Source: Deltaproteobacteria bacterium (GTDB taxonomy: Bacteria; Desulfobacterota; Dissulfuribacteria; Dissulfuribacterales; UBA3076). Taken from it: 13,564 nucleotides of DNA. How positions within the stretch are numbered: position 1 is the stretch's first letter; the number at the start of each line of letters is the position of its first letter. Below, piece by piece: positions 6,829-13,255 of this stretch. Made by a program: the position numbers and the translations under genes. Location of the stretch: positions 1 through 13,564 of the forward strand of contig JALTHV010000079.1 of NCBI GenBank assembly GCA_027004315.1, read 5' to 3'. Below the pieces are notes generated by a model. That model had not been told where the DNA came from, searched no databases, and saw nothing but the letters and a program-made list of their open reading frames with translations.

Positions 6829-7434
6829 TTATTTTTGCGGCAAGAAATACTGTTTGCGACTGCATCGCAGTCTCTCATTTTCTGTTATAATGATATCCAT
6901 TCCCTGGTCATGGGGTTCCAGAGGGATCTCTGGAAGGACCTGAAAGCTGAAGGCAAGCCCTATGCGTAAGGCCTGGGGAGCCTCTTCAGACAAGAAACGG
7001 TCATAGTATCCTCCGCCATATCCATAGCGACCACAGTGACGGTCAAATACAGTCCCAGGGACTATAACCAGGTCTATTTGGGCCGGTGATATAGATGATG
7101 TCATCCCAGGATCTGGCTCAGGTATCCCATAGGCCCCTGGCCTGAGATCTCTTTTCCAGGACCTCAGGATATAGGCCTCTAGCCGATGGTTTTTAATATC
7201 TGACTTAGGTACAGCCACTTCAAGCCCTTTATCGAGCCTTTCTCTCAGGAGCTGGTGCGTCTTGACCTCACTCCTGAAGGATACATAGATAAAGGGCATT
7301 TTGCTGGCCCTGTATTCATCTAATCCCTTGAGACTATTAATAATTTTTTTACTCAGACTACCCAAAGCAGATGCAGAGAGGCTGTCTCTTTTGGAGAGGA
7401 TCTGGCTTCGGTAAAGGCAGGGTTGAGCAGGCAT
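6829..7434 (-). CDS. 5-formyltetrahydrofolate cyclo-ligase (MTHFS)
   Basis: 201 aa from the chosen ATG. The enzyme uses ATP to turn 5-formyl-THF into 5,10-methenyl-THF, salvaging folate for one-carbon metabolism in the cytosol. Family landmarks are the basic N-terminus (LYRSQILSKRDSL), FRSEVKTHQLL, the VAVPKS segment, GAYGIPEP, the hallmark VPGTVFDRHCGRYGYGGGYY with DRFL after it, and the C-terminal DIIITE. The frame extends to a GTG at 7503 (224 aa), but that start overlaps the upstream gene and adds residues the family lacks. ATG 7434 gives the usual length. Neither start has a clear Shine-Dalgarno sequence. It lies 38 bases downstream of the exported-protein gene and is probably co-transcribed with it. 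Confidence 0.93.
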   Translation of the reverse strand: MPAQPCLYRSQILSKRDSLSASALGSLSKKIINSLKGLDEYRASKMPFIYVSFRSEVKTHQLLRERLDKGLEVAVPKSDIKNHRLEAYILRSWKRDLRPGAYGIPEPDPGMTSSISPAQIDLVIVPGTVFDRHCGRYGYGGGYYDRFLSEEAPQALRIGLAFSFQVLPEIPLEPHDQGMDIIITENERLRCSRKQYFLPQK

Positions 7435-7472
7435 AGTTAAATAAAGACGACTTATGTATTTGTCCTTGCGAA

Positions 7473-7943
7473 TTACGGGGAGTGATAAAAGATGTGCAGA
7501 CACGAGGAGTTGCGCAGGCTGAGATCTTGCCAGATAGGCCTACAGGTCTTGTCTCTCAAGACAACATTTCTACCAGACGGGAGAAACTTTAAGGACCTCG
7601 TCAGGATACAGAGCCGTCCATCTCTGCAAAAAAATTTTGACCCTACCACTTCTATCTTTATCCCTTTATAAAATTTGAGTCCCATCCGTTTTACAATCCA
7701 CCGTGGGGCTATAATAACCCTGAAGTTCTGGGACCCAGACTGGAGACTAATGCACTGAAATCTCATATAGGGACTCATCAGGCTCTGCCTGATAGTCCCT
7801 TTGACTACTACCTCTGTATTTTCATCATAGCCAATATTATTGTTGGCATAGGCAAAGGGGGCATTGGCCAATAGCAGGATAGCGAAAAGGAAGACATGGG
7901 GAGTAAGAGTAGCTGTTAAATCGATTTTTTTATAGACATTCAT
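7473..7943 (-). CDS. Exported protein of unknown function, possible OB-fold
   Basis: 156 aa. A signal peptide is clear: basic start, hydrophobic core (about 14-31) and likely cleavage after AYA at residue 33. The mature part has a beta-rich pattern: a TEVVVKGTI strand, a central APRWIVKRMGLKFYKGIKIE segment and a KIEVVGSKFF strand. It ends near NVVLRDKTCRPIW. This recalls small periplasmic OB-like proteins of anaerobic bacteria that end in a LRD..G.PLW motif; I know no function for them. About 20 residues follow that motif, which may be a local extension. The ATG at 7943 has no Shine-Dalgarno sequence. It lies 18 bases after the small upstream ORF and just before the cyclo-ligase gene. Confidence 0.7.
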   Translation of the reverse strand: MNVYKKIDLTATLTPHVFLFAILLLANAPFAYANNNIGYDENTEVVVKGTIRQSLMSPYMRFQCISLQSGSQNFRVIIAPRWIVKRMGLKFYKGIKIEVVGSKFFCRDGRLCILTRSLKFLPSGRNVVLRDKTCRPIWQDLSLRNSSCLHIFYHSP

Positions 7944-7961
7944 TGCTAGCTATCATTATTA

Positions 7962-8174
7962 TTATGATTGTTCACTCTCAGTCGGTTGGCAGACAAATTC
8001 CAAATAAGGATAAACTCTAGTTAGCATAGATTCAAGCATATTAAGATATTTTGAACACAAGCATATCTGATGCATTCCTAAAAATGCAGATTTGCCCTTA
8101 TCTGTCATTTCTGTGGGATCAAGAATCCATCGACTCCAAGGAATTATGGCCCCATCTTTTCGCAAGAGTGACAT
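7962..8174 (-). CDS. Small hypothetical protein (70 aa)
   Basis: 70 aa, not recognised. It starts MSLLRKDGAIIPWSRWILDP and has a Cys/Leu-rich middle (LGMHQICLCSKYLNMLESML) likely to be helical, with an acidic tail. There is no signal peptide or clear motif. Codon choice resembles the neighbours, and its stop lies 18 bases before the exported-protein gene on the same strand, which supports a real gene at the head of a small operon. Against it, the ATG at 8174 has no good ribosome site and there is no family match that I can see. It could be a degraded fragment. Confidence 0.4.
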   Translation of the reverse strand: MSLLRKDGAIIPWSRWILDPTEMTDKGKSAFLGMHQICLCSKYLNMLESMLTRVYPYLEFVCQPTESEQS

Positions 8175-8283
8175 AATTTTGACTCTTTTGCGAGACTATC
8201 ATATAATCACAGACTGCCCTTAAAACTACACAAAAAGATGCATGCAGGTTACGTACCCTTTCGATATCTGGTTATTATTAATT

Positions 8284-8309
8284 CAGGGGAGACACGCGGG
8301 TCTGCCCTG
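8284..8309. repeat. Hairpin at the left edge of the repeat island
   Basis: CAGGGGAGAC (8284-8293) pairs with GTCTGCCCTG (8300-8309) at 9 of 10 positions around a 6-base loop. No U tract follows on either strand. Bases 8175-8283 hold no further structure that I can see. Confidence 0.55.
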
Positions 8310-8334
8310 GCTTGATTTATGATACCTGATTTTT

Positions 8335-8423
8335 GATCATTGAGTAATCATCCCCGGCCCCAAAGACCTCAGAAAACCACGGGATTTCCGCAATGCGCTC
8401 CAAGGGATGATTACTCAATGATC
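8335..8423. repeat. Perfect 20-bp inverted repeat with 49-bp spacer
   Basis: GATCATTGAGTAATCATCCC (8335-8354) is the exact reverse complement of 8404-8423. The spacer (8355-8403) contains GGCCCC and CGGGATTTCCGC but no gene. The right arm abuts the GTAACCGTTCAC palindrome at 8424 with no base between, so the two may be one composite element. An ORF reading through it on the minus strand is an artefact of the palindromes. Confidence 0.85.
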
Positions 8424-8462
8424 GTAACCGTTCACGTCCCCAGGGGGAATGTGAACGATTAT
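8424..8462. repeat. Palindromic repeat, GTAACYGTTCAC family, short form (copy 2)
   Basis: GTAACCGTTCACGTCCCC is followed by a near-complement ending GTGAACGATTAT (8451-8462), a stem of about 17 bp with few mismatches. It lacks the extra right-arm segment of the long copies. The core, CCCCAGGGGGAAT, resembles that of the copy at 13151-13182, so these two form a short subtype. Confidence 0.82.
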
Positions 8463-8481
8463 GTTGCAAATTAATAGCCAT

Positions 8482-8535
8482 GCTATTTTTTGCACTATGT
8501 GCATTTTTTGCATCATAAAAGTGCATTTTTTGCAT
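8482..8535. repeat. Triplicated GCATTTTTTGCA short palindromes
   Basis: The 15-mer GTGCATTTTTTGCAT occurs exactly at 8499-8513 and 8521-8535. A diverged version, GCTATTTTTTGCAC, lies at 8482-8495. Each unit is itself palindromic (TGCA at both ends of a T6 run). Start offsets are about 19 and 22 bases, near two helical turns, which would put the units on one face of the DNA. Confidence 0.75.
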
Positions 8536-8553
8536 TAGGTGACTATCCACTAA

Positions 8554-8621
8554 ATTCCTGTCTTCGCAGGAATAACGGACTGTCACCTCCAAACGTCATC
8601 CCGGCAAAAGCCGGAATCCAG
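8554..8621. repeat. Pair of REP-like hairpins in opposite orientation
   Basis: The right unit (8594-8621), with TCCCGGC-AAAA-GCCGGAA and ending in ATCCAG, fits the widespread REP motif GTCATTCC..GGAATCCAG. The left unit (hairpin ATTCCTG / CAGGAAT, 8554-8573, followed by AACGG) is a diverged copy on the other strand. Inverted REP pairs are the usual unit moved by REP-associated tyrosine transposases; none is encoded in this window. Confidence 0.7.
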
Positions 8622-8695
8622 ACATCATACCCTGAGTTATTGAGAAGTTACACTGAAATCTGAAGAGACTGTGATTTTTTTACAAATCTCTATTT

Positions 8696-8828
8696 ATGAT
8701 GGTTTCGTAAAAAACCAAAACATCATGCAAAGTCGCCAAGACGCAAAATTTTTTCTTTTAATAACAATAAATTGCCTTTGTGAGCTTTGCGTCTTTGCGT
8801 GAGAAAAGGCTTTTTGCGAAGACATCAT
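8696..8828. mobile_element. MITE-like element of about 133 bp
   Basis: Its ends are long imperfect inverted repeats. The left begins ATGATGGTTTCGTAAAAAAC (8696-8715) and the right is the complement of ATGATGTCTTCGCAAAAAGC (8828-8809). Inside these, GTCGCCAAGACGCAAA faces TTTGCGTCTTTGCGTGA. An AT-rich centre (8748-8775) has no ORF. The TTTCGTAAAAA..ACGCAAA pattern recalls short non-coding repeats common in anaerobic deltaproteobacterial genomes (recollection, not a search). No target-site duplication is obvious. Confidence 0.65.
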
Positions 8829-8843
8829 TTTATAGAGGACCCT

Positions 8844-8881
8844 AAAAAAAAGGCCTTCCTGGAGAATTCCAGAAAGGCCTT
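8844..8881 (-). terminator. Rho-independent terminator of the NtrC-family regulator
   Basis: AAGGCCTTCCTGG (8850-8862) pairs with CCAGAAAGGCCTT (8869-8881), one mismatch, around a 6-base loop. An A run at 8844-8851 becomes a U tract on the minus strand. It lies about 125 bases after the stop at 9008, in line with the regulator gene. Confidence 0.85.
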
Positions 8882-9007
8882 CGGGGAGAGGAGGGTTGGG
8901 AAGAATGATGAAATTTAATATTTTTTAAAGCAATATATGTACCAAAACAAAAAGTTCTTTCATTTCTTTATCTACATTGCTATAGAATTAAAGCAAAGGC
9001 CATGCCA

Positions 9008-10357
9008 CTATTTGAGAAGGCCATATTTTTTCAGCTTGTACTGGAGTGTCCTGATAGAGACACCCAAAATCTTTGCCGCTTTACCCCTATGGCCACCCGT
9101 TTCTTTTATGGTTTCCTCTATAGCCTCTCTCTCCAGATCTTGTATGCTGCGGAGCCGCCTTGCGGATGGCTCAGGTTGAACCCTGGGGGGAATAGTAGTT
9201 AATGGCGGTAATGTCAGTTTAGTGCCTTGGTTTAGGATGATAGCCCGCTCAAAGACATTATGGAGTTCCCGTATATTGCCAGGCCATTCATAAGACTCTA
9301 TCTGCTTTAAGGTATCTTGAGAGATCTCCGGGACCTTTTTCCCTACCCGTGCAGATATTGACTGTATCAGGTATTTGCTGAGCGCTGCTATTGCCTCACG
9401 GCGTTCCCTTAAAGGGGGGAGAGTGATCGGGAAGACATTTAGACGGTAGTAAAGATCTTCTCTAAAACGTCTTTCACGTATCTTATCTATCAAATTTTGG
9501 TTAGTGGCAGCTATTATCCTCGCGCTGGTATTAAGGCTGGTAATGCCTCCCACCCTTTCAAATGCCCTTTCCTGAAGCACTCGCAACAACTTTGCCTGGG
9601 CAGACAAGGGCATTTCTCCTATCTCATCCAGGAATATGGTCCCATCCTGGGCAAGCTCAAATTTACCCTGTTTTGTCTTAATTGCTCCGGTAAATGCACC
9701 TCGTTCATGTCCAAAGAGTTCGGACTCAATAAGGGCCTCAGGTATTGCCGCACAATTAAGTTCTACAAATGGACCTTTTCGCCCGCTCAGATAGTGGATA
9801 GCCTTGGCTATGAGACTCTTTCCGGTTCCACTCTCTCCTTGGAGTAAGATCGTGGCGTCTGTCTTGGCTACTTGCTTTATCTCTTTCCATACCTCTGTCA
9901 TCCCGGCAAAGATGATATCAGTGGGGGGAAGGCCTTCAGCTAGTTGATTTCTCCATATAGTATTTGCTGCTATGATGGACTGATGTTCTACTACCCTGGA
10001 TACGGCTATCCGTAGCTCATCAGGATCTTTGAGGGGTTTTATAATATAGTCGAAGGCCCCATGTTTCATGGCCTCTACTGCATTCTCCACGGTTGCATAG
10101 GCTGTAAGGATTATGAAGTCAATCTCTGGCCTTTCCGGATGCACTTTTTTTAAGAGATCAAGGCCACTGATTTTAGGCATTTTAAGATCTGTGATTACAA
10201 GGTTAGGCAAAAAACCGGATATTTTGTCAAGGGCCTCGATACCACTATTGGCAATCTTGACTTTATAACCTGCCTGTTTGAGGATTCGGCTTAGGAGGGT
10301 CGCTAAGGACCTCTCGTCGTCTACCACTAAGATACGGAAATTGTTGTCTGAAGGCAT
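9008..10357 (-). CDS. Sigma54-dependent response regulator, NtrC family
   Basis: 449 aa with three domains. The receiver (about 7-120) has acidic D13/D14, phospho-acceptor D57 (VITDLKMP), T85 and K107. The AAA+ domain (about 148-375) has Walker A GESGTGKS (174-181), the sigma54-contacting loop GAFTGA (220-225), Walker B IFLDE (241-245) and FREDLYYRLNVFP. A Fis-type helix-turn-helix ends the protein (about 421-446). All key residues are intact, so it should be a phosphorylation-controlled activator of sigma54 promoters. The target is unknown. No histidine kinase lies next to it: downstream is a terminator and the repeat island, upstream is a divergent lipid kinase gene. The ATG at 10357 has no Shine-Dalgarno sequence, but no better start exists in frame. 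I found no sigma54 promoter in the window. Confidence 0.95.
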   Translation of the reverse strand: MPSDNNFRILVVDDERSLATLLSRILKQAGYKVKIANSGIEALDKISGFLPNLVITDLKMPKISGLDLLKKVHPERPEIDFIILTAYATVENAVEAMKHGAFDYIIKPLKDPDELRIAVSRVVEHQSIIAANTIWRNQLAEGLPPTDIIFAGMTEVWKEIKQVAKTDATILLQGESGTGKSLIAKAIHYLSGRKGPFVELNCAAIPEALIESELFGHERGAFTGAIKTKQGKFELAQDGTIFLDEIGEMPLSAQAKLLRVLQERAFERVGGITSLNTSARIIAATNQNLIDKIRERRFREDLYYRLNVFPITLPPLRERREAIAALSKYLIQSISARVGKKVPEISQDTLKQIESYEWPGNIRELHNVFERAIILNQGTKLTLPPLTTIPPRVQPEPSARRLRSIQDLEREAIEETIKETGGHRGKAAKILGVSIRTLQYKLKKYGLLK

Positions 10358-10463
10358 TTTTATAACTATTTGTTAATCATCCAGTACATGCGGCTTAAAT
10401 GGATAATTATCGGCATTTTTTTGTTTCTAATTTAATGATTTTAGCTTACTCTAGCAAGGACTT

Positions 10464-11507
10464 ATGGATACATTATTTCTTATAGACCCTGCAGCTAGAC
10501 TCCTCGCTGGCAAAGACATTGCGGATGAGTTGGATCATGGCCTGCATATCCGGAACCTCCACATGCAGACGGTCTTCATTGATTCAGAGCGGCTGGAGGC
10601 CCAGGTCTTGTCTTTGGCCCGGGATCGTGACCTAGTTGTAGTCGTAGGAGGCGATGGTGCCGTATCGGCCGTTGCCCGCATATTAGCTATACTGAATATG
10701 CCCCCACCCATGGTCATCCTCCCACTCGGCATAGGAAATGATCTGGCCAGAAGCCTAGGGTGGTGGAATGTATGGCATCATGGCGGTGGACTTGGTTACT
10801 TCTGGTCGGCAATCAGCGCTGGCAAAGTCGAGACCATAGACCTTTGGTCCTGTGGAGAAGATCTTGCGTTTTTAGGATATGCAGGTTTTGGTCTGGACGC
10901 AAGGATAGTGGCCTCTGTCTCGCGACTGCGTCAGGGATTTTTGGGCCGCAAATTCGGAAAGAGATGGAATCAGTCTCTCTATATAGCTGTTGGCCTGAAA
11001 TATATATTCTCGCCCAATACCAAGAGTAGATCGATTGACATGGATGTCTGTTTTTCTGATGATAAGGTATCGAAAAGGCAGTTGCTGAAGGGCCATGCTG
11101 CCTTGATTCTCTCCAATATCAGATACTATGCCGGAGGCGGCTCTCTTTCTCCCAGTTCTTCCTGGAAGGATGGGAGGTTAGAGGCCTATATTATCCCTAC
11201 TACCACGGCATATCTCGGGCTGCTATTGAGAGGACGTTTTACATCTCTCTCTCCTCCCAGGGCAAGTCTACAGGCCTGTTCTATAGAAATAGTCAGAAAA
11301 CGGGATATTCCAATGCAGCTTGATGGTGAATGGATTGGAGAATACAAGGCAAAAGGGACTATGAAGATACAACTCATCAGGGCCTTACCTGTGATTGTCC
11401 CGCCCGTAGACTTTGCTGTAAAGGAAGGCATTGGTAGTCGCTGGTCCAGGAAACCGATCCTGGAAGGAGATGCCGTGATATGGGATCCTGTCACCTCGGG
11501 TCGTTGA
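10464..11507 (+). CDS. Diacylglycerol kinase family lipid kinase
   Basis: 347 aa. The DAGK catalytic domain shows GGDG (62-65) after a VVVV strand and PLGIGNDLAR (87-96), the nucleotide-binding pair of this family. The C-terminal accessory region has the usual GFGLDA, YYAGGG and QLDGEW elements. The likely reaction is ATP-dependent phosphorylation of diacylglycerol or a related lipid at the inner face of the membrane; the exact substrate cannot be told. The ATG at 10464 has AAGGA a short three bases upstream. The gene is divergent from the NtrC-family regulator across 106 bases of AT-rich DNA in which I see no firm promoter. It appears monocistronic and is followed by a large palindromic repeat. 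Confidence 0.9.
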   Translation: MDTLFLIDPAARLLAGKDIADELDHGLHIRNLHMQTVFIDSERLEAQVLSLARDRDLVVVVGGDGAVSAVARILAILNMPPPMVILPLGIGNDLARSLGWWNVWHHGGGLGYFWSAISAGKVETIDLWSCGEDLAFLGYAGFGLDARIVASVSRLRQGFLGRKFGKRWNQSLYIAVGLKYIFSPNTKSRSIDMDVCFSDDKVSKRQLLKGHAALILSNIRYYAGGGSLSPSSSWKDGRLEAYIIPTTTAYLGLLLRGRFTSLSPPRASLQACSIEIVRKRDIPMQLDGEWIGEYKAKGTMKIQLIRALPVIVPPVDFAVKEGIGSRWSRKPILEGDAVIWDPVTSGR

Positions 11508-11608
11508 GTCTTTTCAATGAATTTGTCTTATATCCCATTTTGTCCGAAGAAAAGGATAGATAAGTTGGGGCAATACAGCGTTCCCCCTCATCCAAGACCT
11601 CTCAGGGG

Positions 11609-11781
11609 GTAACTGTTCACATTCTCCCCGGCCAGCAGTAGCCTTTTGAAGGGTTTCAGGAGCATCGCTTGATGCACAAGATCAGGGCACCCTGCCTATT
11701 AATCCGCACTGAAACCCTTCAAAATGCTACCACTGGCCGGAGACGTGGACGGTTGCAACGGGAGGGGGTGTGAACGGTTAC
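11609..11781. repeat. Nested palindrome, GTAACYGTTCAC family, long form with inner hairpin (copy 3)
   Basis: The outer arms are GTAACTGTTCAC (11609-11620) and GTGAACGGTTAC (11770-11781). As in copy 1, the right arm carries an extra segment with GACGGTTGCAAC (11748-11759). Where copy 1 has a simple CTGGCCAG centre, this copy has a further 32-bp inverted repeat: 11628-11659 pairs with 11709-11740, three mismatches, from CCGGCCAG to GGGTTTCAG. Two small hairpins lie in the middle: GCATC-GCTT-GATGC (11662-11675) and AGGG-CA-CCCT. The remainder of 11508-11873 holds a GGGGG-AGTAA-CCCCC hairpin (11785-11799) and no gene. Confidence 0.85.
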
Positions 11782-11828
11782 CTCGGGGGAGTAACCCCCA
11801 AGATATCGAGATATTACTTCTTTTGGTT

Positions 11829-11842
11829 TTGAGGTAACTCAA
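11829..11842. promoter_or_regulatory. Operator-like palindrome upstream of the PilZ gene
   Basis: TTGAG-GTAA-CTCAA is a perfect 5-bp inverted repeat 31 bases before the PilZ start codon. It lies next to AT-rich DNA (ATTATCTTTATTATAG) that could hold a -10 box. No regulator can be named. Confidence 0.25.
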
Positions 11843-11873
11843 TATAGATTATCTTTATTATAGGAGCATCGAT

Positions 11874-12290
11874 ATGAGCGAAAGGCGTAAAAGTCCCCGT
11901 TATCCGGCACACCTGCATGCATATTTCCCAGAATTCCATCTATGGGGATATACCTCTAATATCTCATTAGATGGATGTTATGTGGTGATAAGCATCTCTA
12001 TATCCGAGGGTTTCATAACGGACCTTGTTCTTGAGTTGCCAGTGGTAGGCGCAATCCCTCTAAAGGGCTATGTGCAGCGTAGGGGCCAATGCCTATCCGG
12101 GCTCGGCCTCCAGTTTATACAGTTGCATCTCGAAAATGACCAGTCAGATTACTATAGTCTCTATGCACGATTCATCAAGCAAATCTCCAGGCTGGAAGAA
12201 GTAAGGGAATATTATCTGGACCTGGTCCGACAGGGTCGATTGAAGCTTGTTACCATGCCTGGAGATGAAAGTAACAAACTACAGGGCTAA
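11874..12290 (+). CDS. PilZ domain protein (predicted c-di-GMP receptor)
   Basis: 138 aa. The PilZ domain fills residues about 3-110 and has both ligand-binding motifs: RxxxR (R5-R9, in ERRKSPRYP) and NxSxxG (N29-G34, NISLDG). It should bind cyclic di-GMP and change conformation; with no output domain it would act by protein contact. A helical C-terminal tail (about 85-125) may be the partner surface. AGGAG (11862-11866) lies seven bases before the ATG. The prepilin peptidase gene begins within 50 bases on the same strand, so the pair is likely one operon and the role probably concerns type IV pili, secretion or motility. That link is inference. Confidence 0.9.
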   Translation: MSERRKSPRYPAHLHAYFPEFHLWGYTSNISLDGCYVVISISISEGFITDLVLELPVVGAIPLKGYVQRRGQCLSGLGLQFIQLHLENDQSDYYSLYARFIKQISRLEEVREYYLDLVRQGRLKLVTMPGDESNKLQG

Positions 12291-12334
12291 AACACCTTGT
12301 GATCGGTTACAAAGGGATAATAGGATATAATGAA

Positions 12335-13117
12335 GTGACTTCACCGATATATATATGGCCGTTCTTTGCCTTCTGCCTGGGGGTCTGTATAGGCAGCTTT
12401 TTAAATGTGTGCATCTATCGATTGCCTTTAGGAAAATCGATAGTAATGCCAGGTTCTGCCTGTCCCAAATGTGGCCATAGGCTGAGGTGGTGGGAGAATA
12501 TCCCAATACTGAGCTTTTTGCTCCTTCGGGGCAGATGCAGATCTTGTAAGGCAAGGATCTCTATACAGTATCCTATAGTAGAACTGCTGACTGGCCTCTT
12601 GGCCCTTATGCTCTGGTATAAGTTTGGTCTCAGTACCGGTCTGTTTGTCTATTTTTATTTTACGGCAAGTCTCATAATAGTGACATTTGTCGATCTTAAA
12701 TACCAGATCATCCCGGATATAATATCCTTACCAGGGATTGCCCTTGGCCTCTTGTCTTCCTTTCTGCTCCCAGGGCTGTCGTGGAAAGATTCTCTATTAG
12801 GCATATTGGCAGGGGGCGGCACCCTGTATCTGGTGGCCTGGGGCTATCAGCTTATAGCCCGTAAAGAGGGAATGGGAGGTGGAGATATCAAGTTCCTTGC
12901 AATGATAGGGGCCTTTTTGGGCTGGCAGGCCATCCCGCTAGTAATTTTCTTGAGTGCAGCGCTGGGGTCAGTCATTGGTCTGGTGATGATACTGATCCAG
13001 AAAAAAAGTAGATACATGGCTATCCCCTATGGCCCTTTTCTGGCCTTGGCTGCCCTTGTATTCCTCTTTTGGGGACCTGAGCTGAATGCCTGGTACCTAA
13101 ATAGGCTATTAGGCTGA
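12335..13117 (+). CDS. pilD: Prepilin peptidase (type IV leader peptidase, A24 family)
   Basis: 260 aa from the chosen GTG. This inner-membrane aspartyl protease cleaves the leader of type IV prepilins and type II pseudopilins, and usually N-methylates the new N-terminus. Visible are GSFLNVCIYRLP (20-31), a zinc site with four Cys (C43, C46, C68, C71) typical of the bifunctional form, catalytic D120 (FVDLKYQIIPD) and D184 (GMGGGDIKF), and the late IPYGPFLALA. Around seven or eight hydrophobic segments span the membrane. GTG 12335 has AGGA nine bases upstream; GTG 12299 (272 aa) is in frame with a poorer AGGG at 11 bases and remains possible. Substrate genes are not in the window, so they are encoded elsewhere. 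Confidence 0.93.
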   Translation: MTSPIYIWPFFAFCLGVCIGSFLNVCIYRLPLGKSIVMPGSACPKCGHRLRWWENIPILSFLLLRGRCRSCKARISIQYPIVELLTGLLALMLWYKFGLSTGLFVYFYFTASLIIVTFVDLKYQIIPDIISLPGIALGLLSSFLLPGLSWKDSLLGILAGGGTLYLVAWGYQLIARKEGMGGGDIKFLAMIGAFLGWQAIPLVIFLSAALGSVIGLVMILIQKKSRYMAIPYGPFLALAALVFLFWGPELNAWYLNRLLG

Positions 13118-13193
13118 AGGCTATTTTGAATAGTACAACCCAACTAAATAGCCGTTCACGTCCGGGGAATGTGAACAACGGCCTACAGCCTTA
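13109..13193. repeat. Palindromic element with GTTCAC core, short form (copy 4), overlapping the pilD stop
   Basis: The outer arms TTAGGCTGAAGGC (13109-13121) and GCCTACAGCCTTA (13181-13193) pair at 11 of 13 positions. Inside, GCCGTTCACGTCC (13151-13163) faces GAATGTGAACAACGGC (13167-13182), a short copy of the GTAACYGTTCAC family whose right arm carries an extra AAC. The left outer arm contains the pilD stop codon, so the element touches the coding end. It may also act in 3'-end processing. Confidence 0.75.
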
Positions 13194-13255
13194 TAATTTG
13201 ACCATACTAGAATAATCAATAAAAATCGAGCGTTACACATCCTATAGCGTATGAC

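Noticed and set aside
8317..8592. 91-aa minus-strand ORF in the repeat island
   Set aside because: It reads straight through an inverted repeat, a GTAAC-family palindrome and the tripled GCATTTTTTGCA units, so its sequence is a translation of repeats.
8482..8621. Repeats considered as a CRISPR array
   Set aside because: Units are too short, spacers are only 5-9 bases and the repeat sequence is itself a T-run palindrome. No cas genes are nearby.
11550..11562. AGGATAGAT recurring near 1982, 2761 and 11557
   Set aside because: A nine-base match in three AT-rich intergenic sites with no shared position relative to genes or repeats; chance is a sufficient explanation.
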